DNA of 64,000 nucleotides, from positions 489,946-553,945 of the forward strand of contig NC_008618.1 of NCBI RefSeq assembly GCF_000010425.1. Direction: 5' to 3'. Shown here piece by piece: positions 37,161 through 46,148 of this stretch; within the stretch, counting starts at the first letter, position 1; every line of letters begins with the position of its first letter. The translations under genes and the position numbers were made by a program. The stretch comes from Bifidobacterium adolescentis ATCC 15703 (GTDB lineage Bacteria > Actinomycetota > Actinomycetes > Actinomycetales > Bifidobacteriaceae). The notes under the pieces were generated by a model. It was not told the origin of the DNA and searched no databases. It saw only the letters and a list, made by a program, of their open reading frames with translations.

Positions 37161-38087
37161 ATGGACAATGGAGCACAATATTCGGAAAGCCTCGCACGGC
37201 TGAGGACAAGAACCATCGAACAATGTCTCGAAGCGCAGAGGCGCACCGGAAGGCGGCTGGTGTTCGCGCTTGATACCGCACTGAGTTTACAAGGCATCGA
37301 ACTGCCTCGCTACCGGCGCGGAGGGCTTTTGGCTGATACGCTGCACGCGGTGATTGAAAGTAACGGCGTGCGAACGATACTGCAGGGAATTTGTTTTGTG
37401 CTTTGGTCTGGACCTCAGACGCATATGCCGATTCATCATGGTCGATTGCGATGCACGGATTCCGTGACCACATGGGCCATGCATGCCAATCGGCTTGAAG
37501 ATGAAGAATTGGTGGTTTTGGGTGATTCGATGATGCGGCGTGATGGACATATGAAAAAGGCCACACTGGAGGAGTTTCGGATATATGTCGATAGCTTGTC
37601 CGATTTGTCCAACTATTCAGGCTCCGACAGATTACGTGCGGTGAGAGGAGTGTCGAAAATGCGTAGGGCTCTCAGGCTGATGCGGGAGAATACAGATTCT
37701 TCCCAGGAAACGAGAAGTCGAATTGTTCTGTTGTGTTATGGTTTGCCTTGTCCGGAAGTGAACTATGCCATTCGGCTCAAAGGCTATTCTCATGTATTTT
37801 TCGCGGACATGGCTTATCCGGATTTGAAAATCATCATTGAATACGACGGCAGGCATCATGCCTCGCGATGGTTGGCTGACAGTAAACGTCGGGAAGCGTT
37901 GGAGGATGAAGGATGGCTGTATATCCAGGTGACGGCGGAAAATCTCAGGGATGAGGATTCTCAAAGGGAATTGGCGGAACGTGTGGCGCAGAGGATGTCA
38001 TTGCGTTTGGGGGAGCCTGTGCGGCTATGTGGGCGAATGACGATTGCTCAGATAGCCGATGGTCGGAGGAAGGGCAACCGTCTGTAA
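37161..38087 (+). CDS. DUF559-type (Vsr-like) nuclease-domain protein
   Basis: 308 residues. The C-terminal ~100 residues have the pattern of the DUF559 / very-short-patch-repair endonuclease fold: ADMAYPDLKIIIEYDGRHH, then WLYIQVTAEN. The N-terminal two-thirds have no clear match; a link with AbiEi-like or transcriptional-regulator domains in related actinobacterial proteins is possible. Codon use is less GC-biased than that of its neighbours. It stands alone between the two palindromic elements, so recent gain is plausible. No partner gene is visible. Confidence 0.65.
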   Translation: MDNGAQYSESLARLRTRTIEQCLEAQRRTGRRLVFALDTALSLQGIELPRYRRGGLLADTLHAVIESNGVRTILQGICFVLWSGPQTHMPIHHGRLRCTDSVTTWAMHANRLEDEELVVLGDSMMRRDGHMKKATLEEFRIYVDSLSDLSNYSGSDRLRAVRGVSKMRRALRLMRENTDSSQETRSRIVLLCYGLPCPEVNYAIRLKGYSHVFFADMAYPDLKIIIEYDGRHHASRWLADSKRREALEDEGWLYIQVTAENLRDEDSQRELAERVAQRMSLRLGEPVRLCGRMTIAQIADGRRKGNRL

Positions 38088-38103
38088 GGCTTGGGCAAGC
38101 CCA

Positions 38104-38296
38104 TATCTCGCTTATGAATGGCGGAATCGGGCTGCGGCATGATGCTATTTCGCTTATAGATGGCGGATGAAATCCACAAAAAGGCCTTAAGAGGTATGAA
38201 TATTACCCCCTAGGGCCTTAGCGATTCAAGAAGACTGCCATCTATAAGCGAAATAGCATCGGTCGGGTGAAGAAATCCGCCATCCATAAGCGAGAT
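38104..38296. repeat. Nested palindromic element, copy B (~193 bp)
   Basis: Same design as copy A: motif copies forward at ~38104 and ~38143 and inverted at ~38237 and ~38273, around an imperfect central palindrome (AAGGCCTTAAGAGGTA with TACCCCCTAGGGCCTT). It lies between the convergent nuclease-like gene and the sulfhydrylase but does not enter either reading frame. Confidence 0.85.
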
Positions 38297-38312
38297 GGCG
38301 GATTTCTGCGGC

Positions 38313-39593
38313 TCACTGCACGGCGGCGAGGGCTTGGTCGAGGTCGGCGATGATGTCGGCCGTGTTTTCGATGCCGCAGCTCAGGCGCACCAGGTCGATG
38401 CCGACGCCGGCTTCCTCAAGCTGCTCCTCGGTGAGCTGGCGATGCGTGGTGCCGGCCGGATACAGCGTGCAGCTGCGCGCATCGGCCACATGCGTGGCGA
38501 TGGACACCATCTTCAGATGGTCGAGGAACGCGGAGACCTTCTCGCGGCCGCCCGGCACGCCGAAGGAGATCACACCGCAGGTGCCGTTCGGCATGTACTT
38601 CTCCGCCAGCGCATGGTACTTGTCCGTTTCGAGGCCCGGGAAGCTCACCCAGCTGACGCGCGGATCGGCGTCGAGCCACTTGGCCACGGCCAGTGCGTTC
38701 GCGCAGTGGCGCTCCATGCGCACGCCGAGGGATTCCAGATGCATGCCCATGATCCACGAATTGATTGGCGCCGGAGTGGAGCCGAAGTCGCGCATGAGCT
38801 GCGCGGTGGCCTTGGTGATGTATGCGGCCTTGCCGAATTCCTTCGCGTAGGTGACGCCATGGTAGGAGTCGTCCGGAGTGGTGAGGCCCGGGAATTTCTC
38901 CGCATGGGCCATCCAGTCGAAATTGCCGGAATCGACGATCGCGCCGCCCACGCAGGATCCGTGGCCGTCCATGTACTTGGTGGTGGCGTGCGTGACGATG
39001 TCCACGCCGTACTGGAACGGACGGCAGTTGATCGGCGTCGGGAAGGTGTTGTCGACGATCAGTGGCACGCCGTGACGATGCGCTGCGTTCGCGAACTTCT
39101 CGAAGTCGAGCACGATAAGCGCCGGATTGGAGATGGACTCGCCGAACACGGCCTTGGTGTTCGGCTGGAACGCGGCCTCAAGTTCCTCTTCGGTGCAGTC
39201 CGGGCTGACGAAGGTACATTCGACGCCCATCTTGCGCATGGTCACGTTGATGAGGTTGAACGTGCCGCCGTAGATGGCGGAGGAGGCGACGATGTGGTCG
39301 CCGTTGTTGCAGATGTTGAACAGCGCGAAGAAGTTCGCCGCCTGGCCGGACGAGGTGAGCATCGCGGCCGCGCCGCCTTCCAGCTCGCAGATCTTCGCGG
39401 CGACGGTGTCGTTGGTCGGATTCTGCAGGCGGGTGTAGAAGTAGCCGGATTCGGACAGGTCGAACAGTCGGCTCATCTGTTCGCTCGACTGGTATTTGAA
39501 GGTCGTGGCCTGGATGATTGGGGGAGTGCGGGATTCTCCATTGCCCGGCTGATAGCCTCCCTGCACGCAGATGGTGTCGACGTTTTCGCTCAT
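38313..39593 (-). CDS. O-acetylhomoserine sulfhydrylase (aminocarboxypropyltransferase)
   Basis: 426 residues. PLP-dependent Cys/Met metabolism enzyme of the MetY type: SGQAANFFALFNICNNGDH, VDNTFPTP, and the PLP lysine in HATTKYMDGHG. Makes homocysteine (or methionine) from O-acetylhomoserine and a sulfide donor. The length of ~430 residues fits MetY better than MetB (~380). ATG 39593 follows AAGAAGGA; the frame open to 39665 is not used. Confidence 0.9.
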   Translation of the reverse strand: MSENVDTICVQGGYQPGNGESRTPPIIQATTFKYQSSEQMSRLFDLSESGYFYTRLQNPTNDTVAAKICELEGGAAAMLTSSGQAANFFALFNICNNGDHIVASSAIYGGTFNLINVTMRKMGVECTFVSPDCTEEELEAAFQPNTKAVFGESISNPALIVLDFEKFANAAHRHGVPLIVDNTFPTPINCRPFQYGVDIVTHATTKYMDGHGSCVGGAIVDSGNFDWMAHAEKFPGLTTPDDSYHGVTYAKEFGKAAYITKATAQLMRDFGSTPAPINSWIMGMHLESLGVRMERHCANALAVAKWLDADPRVSWVSFPGLETDKYHALAEKYMPNGTCGVISFGVPGGREKVSAFLDHLKMVSIATHVADARSCTLYPAGTTHRQLTEEQLEEAGVGIDLVRLSCGIENTADIIADLDQALAAVQ

Positions 39594-39726
39594 ATGTTCC
39601 TTCTTTCGATTCCGCGCTTCCGTGTGCCGCGCAGGTGTTGCGCCGCGATGCGAACAAACAAACACACTGTATCACTGCATTGATAAATGGCTTGATTCCA
39701 ATGGAAACGCCGTATAGTTTAACGAA

Positions 39727-39756
39727 TTGACAAACTTAGGTAATTCAATTTATTAT
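39727..39756 (+). promoter_or_regulatory. Promoter of xylA
   Basis: TTGACA (39727-39732) and TATTAT (39751-39756) with an 18-base spacer, 74 bases before the start codon. No CGAAA-N-TTTCG site is seen here, in contrast to the other xylose genes. Confidence 0.65.
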
Positions 39757-39829
39757 GTAGACCAAGACGGGCGGAAAGCCCGCTGCGAAATAAAGCTTTA
39801 CGTAAGTAAACCAAGCAAAGGAGCATTCC

Positions 39830-41179
39830 ATGGGTCTGTGGGATATCGATAAGATTCCGTACGTCGGTCGCGAAAAGGGGCCGCAGGAGGGTCTTGCTTT
39901 CCATTACTACGATGCCGACAAGGTCGTTGCCGGCAAGAAGATGAAGGACTGGCTGCGTTTCGGCGTCGCATGGTGGCACACCTTCGACCAGCAGCTCGTC
40001 GATCCGTTCGGCACCGGCACCGCCCAGCGTCCGTGGTACGGCAAGTATTCCGATCCGGAGGACGAGGCCCTGGCCAAGGTCGACTACGCCTTCGAGTTCT
40101 TCCAGAAGCTCGGCGTCGAGTACTTCTGCTTCCATGATCGCGACATCGCTCCGGAAGGCGACACCCTGCGCGAGACCGACAAGAACCTGGACAAGGTCGT
40201 CGACAAGATCGAAGAGAACATGAAGTCCACCGGCATCAAGCTGCTGTGGAACACCTCCTCCCTGTTCACCAACCCGCGCTTCGTCTCCGGCGCCTCCACC
40301 TCCCCGTTCGCCGACATCTACGCGTACGCCGGCGGCCAGCTGAAGCACTCCCTGGAGATCGCCAAGCGCCTTGGTGCCGAGAACTACGTGTTCTGGGGCG
40401 GCCGTGAAGGCTACGAGAACCTGTGGAACACCCAGATGAAGCGCGAGCAGGAGCACATGGCCAAGTTCTTCCACATGTGCCATGACTACGCGAAGGAAAT
40501 CGGCCTGGACGCCCAGTTCCTGATCGAGCCGAAGGCCAAGGAACCGACGATGTTCCAGTACGACTTCGATGCCGCCACCGCCATCAACTTCCTGCGCACC
40601 TATGATCTGATGGACGTCTTCAAGCTGAACCTGGAAGGCAACCACGCCAACCTGGCCGGCCACACCTACCAGCACGAGATCCGCACCGCCCGCGAGGCCG
40701 GCGTGCTCGGCTCCTTGGACGCCAACCAGGGCGACAAGCTCATCGGCTGGGATATGGATGAGTTCCCGACCGACCTGTACGAGACCTCCACCGTTATGTG
40801 GGAAGTCCTCGCCGAAGGCCAGATCGGCCCTCACGGTGGTCTGAACTTCGACGCCAAGCCGCGTCGTACCTCCTTCACCGCCGAGGATCTGTTCCGTTCC
40901 CACATCGCAGGCATGGATTCCTTCGCAGCAGGCCTCCTGGTCGCCGCCAAGATGCACGAGGACAAGGTCATCGAGAACCTGCAGGCCGAGCGCTACAGCT
41001 CCTTCGATTCCGGCATCGGCGCAACCGTCGAGAACGGCACCGCCTCCCTGGCTTCCCTCGAGGAGTACGCTCTGGATATCCCGCAGTCCAAGCTCATCGA
41101 AGCCACCAAGTCCGATCACCTCGAGTCCGTCAAGGCCACGATCAACAACTACATGATCGACGCCCTGGCCGAGGCGTGA
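39830..41179 (+). CDS. xylA: Xylose isomerase
   Basis: 449 residues, class II length. Converts D-xylose to D-xylulose in the cytoplasm. Active-site segments are present: YFCFHDRD (catalytic His-Asp), [22 protein letters not shown] (metal-binding Glu), [15 protein letters not shown] and DANQGD. AAAGGAG precedes the ATG. Codon use is strongly biased to C/G third positions, as for a highly expressed gene. Confidence 0.98.
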
Positions 41180-41371
41180 GCCGAAAACTCACTAGGGTTT
41201 TAGGTAGCCTCGGGCGAAGTCCGAGACGGTAGTCGAGGGCGAGCAATGACTGGGCGCGCGTAGCGTTCCGGAATTGCAGGACCGAGGCATGGGCGCAGTA
41301 AGGAGTTTCCGTTAGGACTCCTGATTCATCGCTGGATCAAACAGTGGGGCTCGACTGTGACAGAGCCGGAT

Positions 41372-41425
41372 GTGGTGTGCCGAACGTCGGTGTTCCGGCA
41401 CACCACTCACTTTTCTTTCCTTCCT
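41372..41425 (+). terminator. Terminator of xylA
   Basis: 11-bp perfect stem GTGGTGTGCCG (41372-41382) with CGGCACACCAC (41396-41406), followed by a T/C-rich tail. Confidence 0.75.
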
Positions 41426-41493
41426 CCTTCCTCAAATTTCCTTCGCACGCAAGTCGTTTGCCGGCTAGATCGCCGGTGAGCGGCTTGCGTGCG

Positions 41494-41522
41494 TTGTTAG
41501 ACCAAGCGAAAATTTCGATTAT
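41494..41522 (+). promoter_or_regulatory. Promoter with embedded LacI-type operator for GH43
   Basis: TTGTTA (41494-41499) and GATTAT (41517-41522), 17-base spacer. The palindrome CGAAAATTTCG (41507-41517) fills the spacer and touches the -10, so a bound repressor would block RNA polymerase. The same CGAAA-N-TTTCG occurs three more times beside the LacI gene. Confidence 0.6.
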
Positions 41523-41568
41523 TCGCAATGATGTGATGTATCCAAACGTTCCCGAATGAGGCGTACTT

Positions 41569-43263
41569 ATGACCACAACGATTACCATCGCCAATCCCAT
41601 TCTTCACGGAATGCATCCTGATCCGAGTTGGATTTGGGATGATGATCTTCGGCAAATCGTGCTTGTGACCTCCACCTTCGAACTGGTTCCAGGCTTGCCT
41701 ATTTACGTTTCCAGGGATATGGCCCACTGGAAACACGTGTCGGATGCCATAGATGAGGAGTTGGCAAGACGTTTGCTCATTCCTTTCGTGGATGACTCGG
41801 GTGGCGTCTATGCGCCGACGCTGCGTAGGATTCGTGGCAAATACGTGATTGCCTGCACCATCGCTCGCATCAATGGACGCAAAGCCATCGCGGAAGGATG
41901 CTCCCAGGCCGAATTGGATGCGGCCCAGGCGGCGGAAGGCAACTTCGTTCTTGAGTCGGACTCGATCGACGGACCTTGGCGTGGGCCGTTCTGGATCGAG
42001 GGCGCCGAAGGCATCGATCCAGACATATTCGAGGACGGGGACGGCAATGTGTACTGGACCCAGACCCGTCCTGCGGTCAATCCGCAATGGGAAGGCCAGA
42101 CCGAGGTCTGGACCCAACGCATTAATCCGGAGACTTGGACTTTTGTCGATGACGGTCTTCCTGCGGGATCGGGCAAGACGGTAATATGGCGCGGATACGG
42201 TATGGAATCGGTGTGGGCTGAGGCGCCGCATCTCTATCGCGTGGGTGATTATGTGTATCTGATGACCGCTGAGGGGGGCACCAGTTTCGAACATAGCGAA
42301 ATGGCCATGCGCATCTATGCACCGCATGGACTGCTTCGGGCGTTCGAAGCTTACGAACGGGAAGCATCCGAATCGGGTGAGTGCATTCCGCAGGTTCGTG
42401 ACGGGGAACGCTGCTATCTTGGCACCGCAATCCGTGCCTTCCACGCGGATAAGAAGAATCCGATTCTCACCCACCGACATCTGGGTTTGTCGGAACCGCT
42501 GCAATGCGTGGGACATGCGGACCTGTTGCTTCATCCGGAACTGGGATGGTGGCTGGTGTGTCTCGGCGTGAGGGAGACGCGGGGAAAGCATGACGGCGAA
42601 TTATTGAGCTACTTGGGAAGGGAGAGCTTTGTCGCTCCGGTATCCTGGGAACATAATCCGGCCGATTGGAAGCTGGACGGCAACGGTGCATTAGATACGC
42701 ATGAGGGTGACCCCGGATGGCCAGTGACGTGCGCTGGTCTTGGCCGCTTGGCCGACGAGATCACGGTTACTACTGAAGACGATGGCATCACCATCGAGCC
42801 TAGGGTGAAATCCTCGCTCGCCGGTGACGTGGAACCTGCGCTGGTGGATGTGGCTGATGGCTCGACGAACGATGTGGTGGTGCGCGACGAGCGTGATGTC
42901 AGCTACCGCAGAATAGCGAAACTGCCGACGCTCATGCCGATTCCCATGTCCGGTTCTTTAGTGATTCGGCAGAATTCCACGCATTACGCGGTGTTTTCGA
43001 TGCATGGCACGGATGTGCGCTACGAGATGGTGAATGGAGACGATTCGCAAGCTGGGTCTGTTGCCGTACAGGCTGACGGAGTGCGTCCGGCGGTACTTTT
43101 CGACGACAACCGCTTGTCGGTCATCGTAACTGGCATGCATGGTCCGGTTGATTCTGCGACGTTCGTGCGTCAGGGGCAGGTCCTGCTGAGTGTCGATGCC
43201 CGTTTCCTCAGCACCGAATGGGCTGGTGGGTTCGTCGGTTGCATGGCCGGCTTCATGGCATAG
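41569..43263 (+). CDS. GH43 glycoside hydrolase (beta-xylosidase/arabinofuranosidase)
   Basis: 564 residues, no signal peptide, so intracellular. Five-bladed propeller GH43 with D18 in HPDPS (general base), IDPDIFED (pKa-modulating Asp) and EAPHLYR (general acid Glu). The N-terminal ~330 residues are catalytic; the rest forms a beta-sandwich. Likely cleaves xylose or arabinose from imported xylo-oligosaccharides; the exact specificity is not readable. GAGGCG precedes the ATG. Confidence 0.85.
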   Translation: MTTTITIANPILHGMHPDPSWIWDDDLRQIVLVTSTFELVPGLPIYVSRDMAHWKHVSDAIDEELARRLLIPFVDDSGGVYAPTLRRIRGKYVIACTIARINGRKAIAEGCSQAELDAAQAAEGNFVLESDSIDGPWRGPFWIEGAEGIDPDIFEDGDGNVYWTQTRPAVNPQWEGQTEVWTQRINPETWTFVDDGLPAGSGKTVIWRGYGMESVWAEAPHLYRVGDYVYLMTAEGGTSFEHSEMAMRIYAPHGLLRAFEAYEREASESGECIPQVRDGERCYLGTAIRAFHADKKNPILTHRHLGLSEPLQCVGHADLLLHPELGWWLVCLGVRETRGKHDGELLSYLGRESFVAPVSWEHNPADWKLDGNGALDTHEGDPGWPVTCAGLGRLADEITVTTEDDGITIEPRVKSSLAGDVEPALVDVADGSTNDVVVRDERDVSYRRIAKLPTLMPIPMSGSLVIRQNSTHYAVFSMHGTDVRYEMVNGDDSQAGSVAVQADGVRPAVLFDDNRLSVIVTGMHGPVDSATFVRQGQVLLSVDARFLSTEWAGGFVGCMAGFMA

Positions 43264-43396
43264 ATTCTACGGAATTTCAGGATGGTTCACTGCTGGTGTT
43301 CCGACGGGCCGTCTTAGAACGAGGTGAAAACGGGTCGAAAGGCTAGGAGCGCTGTGTTCTCCCTTACGGTTGTGCCTGTGAGGTTTGCCCCGCTGA

Positions 43397-44416
43397 TTAA
43401 CCCTCGAGTTGCTGTGTGCTGTTGCGTACCACTAGCGATGTCGGCATGATGATGTGCGGTTGGATCACGTCGTCGGTGGACAGCGCCTCGACCAGCATGC
43501 GTACGGCGGCCCTTGCCATGTCTTGGAGCGGCTGCCGTACGGTGGTCAGCGCCGGGCCAAGGAATGCGGCAGTCTGCACATCGTCGAATCCGACCACGGA
43601 TAAATCCTCCGGAATACGTAATCCCAGCTGTCTTGCCGCCTCGTAGACGCCCATGGCCTGCAGATCGCTGCCGGCGAAGATTGCGGTCGGACGATTTGGT
43701 CGTTTCAACAGGGAGATGGACTGTGCGTAACCGCCGGAAGTGGTGAAATCGCCTTCGGTGATAAGTTCGGGATCGGTTTCGATTCCATGTTCCGCAAGCG
43801 CTGATGTATATCCGTCCAGACGTGCTTTGGAACACATCATTTCCTCCGGTCCGGTGATGATGCCTATGCGGGTATGTCCGAGTGCGAGCAGATGCCTGGT
43901 GGCGATTACGCCTCCGGTCCAGTTGTCCGCTTGCACCGACAGCGTGTCTGGATCTGGATTACCGAATGGATCGAACAAGACGAAGGGAATACCTCTGGAA
44001 TGCAGTTTGTTCCGTTCGATACGTGTCAGACTGGAGAAGACAAGAATGGCGCCATCTGTCTGCCGACGCAGCATGTTGTCAATCCAGGATGAGTCCGGGT
44101 GCTGGCGATTGCCGCCTTCGGTGGTGATGACGTTCAAATCATGCAACTTGGCTTCGCGAATGGCGCCACGGAGTACTTCAAGGGCCCAAACATTATCGAA
44201 ATCTTGGAACACGATTTCGATAATTCGTTGGCTTTTCGCGCCTGTCGCTTTACGGGAATACCCATACCGTTTCAACACCGCGTTGATGGTTTGCCGCGTC
44301 TCTTCGGAAACGTCGGCTCTGCCGTTGAGCGCCTTGGATACGGTGGAAAGGGAATAACCGGTCTCTTTAGCTATGTCAGAGAGTCGTACCGTAGCTTTCT
44401 TTGTCGTATTGCGCAT
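43397..44416 (-). CDS. LacI-family transcriptional regulator of the xylose genes
   Basis: 339 residues. N-terminal helix-turn-helix (~10-55: VRLSDIAKETGYSLSTVSKALNG, then the hinge helix KRYGYSRKA), followed by a periplasmic-binding-protein-like sugar domain ending in VVGFDDVQTAAFLGPALTTVRQP. It lies divergent from the binding-protein gene, with two CGAAA-N-TTTCG palindromes just before its own start and a third at the divergent promoter, so autoregulation and control of the transporter are likely. The ligand is probably xylose or a xylo-oligosaccharide. Confidence 0.9.
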   Translation of the reverse strand: MRNTTKKATVRLSDIAKETGYSLSTVSKALNGRADVSEETRQTINAVLKRYGYSRKATGAKSQRIIEIVFQDFDNVWALEVLRGAIREAKLHDLNVITTEGGNRQHPDSSWIDNMLRRQTDGAILVFSSLTRIERNKLHSRGIPFVLFDPFGNPDPDTLSVQADNWTGGVIATRHLLALGHTRIGIITGPEEMMCSKARLDGYTSALAEHGIETDPELITEGDFTTSGGYAQSISLLKRPNRPTAIFAGSDLQAMGVYEAARQLGLRIPEDLSVVGFDDVQTAAFLGPALTTVRQPLQDMARAAVRMLVEALSTDDVIQPHIIMPTSLVVRNSTQQLEG

Positions 44417-44458
44417 GAGTCACTCCTTCTTCATGCTCATCATATCCGAAAACGCGAA

Positions 44459-44469
44459 CGAAAGTTTCG
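44459..44469. promoter_or_regulatory. LacI-type operator O1
   Basis: CGAAAGTTTCG, a perfect palindrome with central G, 43 bases upstream of the LacI start codon. Confidence 0.6.
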
Positions 44470-44480
44470 GTTTGCGTTTT

Positions 44481-44493
44481 TCGAAACTTTCGA
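44481..44493. promoter_or_regulatory. LacI-type operator O2
   Basis: TCGAAACTTTCGA, a 13-base palindrome with central C; centre 23 bases (about two helical turns) from O1. Confidence 0.65.
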
Positions 44494-44563
44494 TATGTTG
44501 GCAATACTTAAAAACGTTGTAAAATCAACGAAAAATAATTAGTTTTCTGATTTTACAAAAAAC

Positions 44564-44598
44564 TTGACTTTGTGTGATTTGTTTCGGTAGTCTATAGG
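44564..44598 (+). promoter_or_regulatory. Probable promoter of the sugar-binding protein gene
   Basis: TTGACT (44564-44569) is a good -35. The -10 is less clear: TAGTCT (44588-44593, 18-base spacer) or TATAGG (44593-44598). Confidence 0.45.
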
Positions 44599-44615
44599 TA
44601 CAACGAAAACGAAAT

Positions 44616-44626
44616 GGAAATTTTCG
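44616..44626. promoter_or_regulatory. LacI-type operator O3
   Basis: GGAAATTTTCG, one mismatch from CGAAA-N-TTTCG, placed just downstream of the probable transcription start of the transporter operon. Confidence 0.45.
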
Positions 44627-44773
44627 AAGGGAGTCAAAGGCTGATTCTCTGTCTGCCAGGGGAGCTGCAGCAGCATTCGTTGCGGTCATGCTTCCCGATT
44701 CGACCCATTCGAGAGAAATTCCTGTCGTTGCCATCATTTTGTCGATGATGATTTGGTCAATAAGGAGAAGACA

Positions 44774-46048
44774 ATGAAGTTCAGAACCATTGCAGCTGCC
44801 ACTCTTGCGGTGGCGACCATGTTGGGCATGGGTGCCTGCGGCTCCAGCACTGGTGCTAAAGACGATAAGACCATTACGTTCTGGCATAACGCAACAGCTG
44901 GTGACGGCAAGCAGTATTGGGAGGATATGGCCAAAGCGTTCGAGAAGAAGACTGGTGTCAAGGTTCAGATTCAGGCCATCCAAAACGAGGATTTCGAAGG
45001 CAAGCTGACCACCGCTATGCAGGATCCCGCCTCCGGCCCGGATGTGTACATGACCCTTGGTGGAGCCAAGACCAAGGACATGATTGACGCCGGACAGACC
45101 ATGGACCTCACTGATAAGATCAGTGACACCGTCAAGAAGCAGATGTCTTCTGCGCTGGAGTCCATGTCCTATGACGGCAAGGTCTATGGTGTTCCAGTCA
45201 CTGTGCAGCCTGGTGGCATCTGGTATTCCAAGGATCTGTTCAAGCAGGCTGGCATCGATGCCGCGCCGACCACCTTCAGCGAGCTGAAGACCGATGTGCA
45301 GAAGCTTCGCAGCGCTGGCATCGATCCGATCGCACTCGGCGGCAAGGATGCTTGGCCGGTCGGTCACTGGTACTACTGGTTGTCCATGCGCGAATGCTCT
45401 CCGAAGGCCTACGCCAAGGGCGTCAATGACAAGGACTTCTCCGACTCCTGCTGGACCAAGGCCGGAGATGATCTGAAGGATTTGTTGGATGCGAATGCTT
45501 TTAACGAAGGATTCCTCACCACGACGGCCCAGCAGGGCGCCAGCTCGTCCGCAGGTCTGCTGGCCAATCATAAGGCTGCGATGGAGCTCATGGGCACATG
45601 GGAGCCTGGAGTTCTCAAGGACCTGACTCCGGACAAGAAGCCAATGGCTGACCTTGGCTTCTTCGCCTTCCCGACCGTGGACGGAGGAAAAGGCGAGGAA
45701 GGTGCTTTGATGGGCGCTGTGACCGGTTTCGCTGTCAATCCCGAGGCTCCGGACGCTGCTGTTGATTTCGTCAATTTCATGGCTGAGAAATCAAATCAGG
45801 AGAAATACGCCACTGCGTTCAGCACCATTCCGGCTTCCGCCGAAGCTTACGATGCGGTTACCGATGAAAATCTTAAAGCCATCATCGAAGCTATGAAAAA
45901 GTCCGATGGCATGCAGCTGTGGATGGATACCGCTCTCGGCGGAAATATTGGCAACGCTCTTAATTCCGGAGTGGTGAATCTGCTTTCCGGACAGGGGACT
46001 TCGGCTGACATCGTCAAGGCGATGAAGGACGCAGCGGCCAAGGGCTGA
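44774..46048 (+). CDS. ABC transporter sugar-binding lipoprotein
   Basis: 424 residues. Lipoprotein signal peptide with lipobox GMGAC, Cys22. Family 1 solute-binding protein: [39 protein letters not shown], and GTWEPGV. Captures an oligosaccharide outside the membrane for the two following permeases; context points to xylose-containing oligosaccharides. AAGGAGAAG precedes ATG 44774. Confidence 0.93.
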   Translation: MKFRTIAAATLAVATMLGMGACGSSTGAKDDKTITFWHNATAGDGKQYWEDMAKAFEKKTGVKVQIQAIQNEDFEGKLTTAMQDPASGPDVYMTLGGAKTKDMIDAGQTMDLTDKISDTVKKQMSSALESMSYDGKVYGVPVTVQPGGIWYSKDLFKQAGIDAAPTTFSELKTDVQKLRSAGIDPIALGGKDAWPVGHWYYWLSMRECSPKAYAKGVNDKDFSDSCWTKAGDDLKDLLDANAFNEGFLTTTAQQGASSSAGLLANHKAAMELMGTWEPGVLKDLTPDKKPMADLGFFAFPTVDGGKGEEGALMGAVTGFAVNPEAPDAAVDFVNFMAEKSNQEKYATAFSTIPASAEAYDAVTDENLKAIIEAMKKSDGMQLWMDTALGGNIGNALNSGVVNLLSGQGTSADIVKAMKDAAAKG

Positions 46049-46074
46049 CAGTGAACATGGCTGGTTGAAGGCCA

Positions 46075-46112
46075 AAGGAGGGTGGATAGACAGATTTTCA
46101 TCTGCCCTCCTT
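46075..46112 (+). terminator. Hairpin between binding-protein and permease genes
   Basis: AAGGAGGG (46075-46082) pairs with CCCTCCTT (46105-46112) and encloses CAGAT/ATCTG. No strong T-run, so it more likely protects or attenuates the message, raising binding protein over permease. Confidence 0.5.
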
Positions 46113-46148
46113 CCTATTCGAGAAACGTATCTGGTAGTGGAGAAAACC

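Larger units (their letters stand above)
41180..41568. other. Non-coding interval after xylA
   Basis: No gene is seen in these 389 bases. The first ~160 bases hold several short self-complementary segments, such as AGGAGT/ACTCCT near 41300-41320, and could be a structured 3' untranslated region. Then follow a strong terminator and the promoter-operator of the GH43 gene. Confidence 0.6.
44417..44773. promoter_or_regulatory. Divergent control region, LacI gene / sugar-binding protein gene
   Basis: 357 bases, A/T-rich near 44500-44620, without a gene. It holds the operators and promoter listed separately and a ~150-base leader before the binding-protein gene. Confidence 0.7.

Noticed and set aside
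35256..38296. CRISPR array
   Set aside because: The repeats are few, partly inverted and unevenly spaced, and no cas gene is present.
39719..41119. 466-residue open frame antisense to xylA
   Set aside because: A typical shadow of a highly biased gene; xylA is unmistakable.
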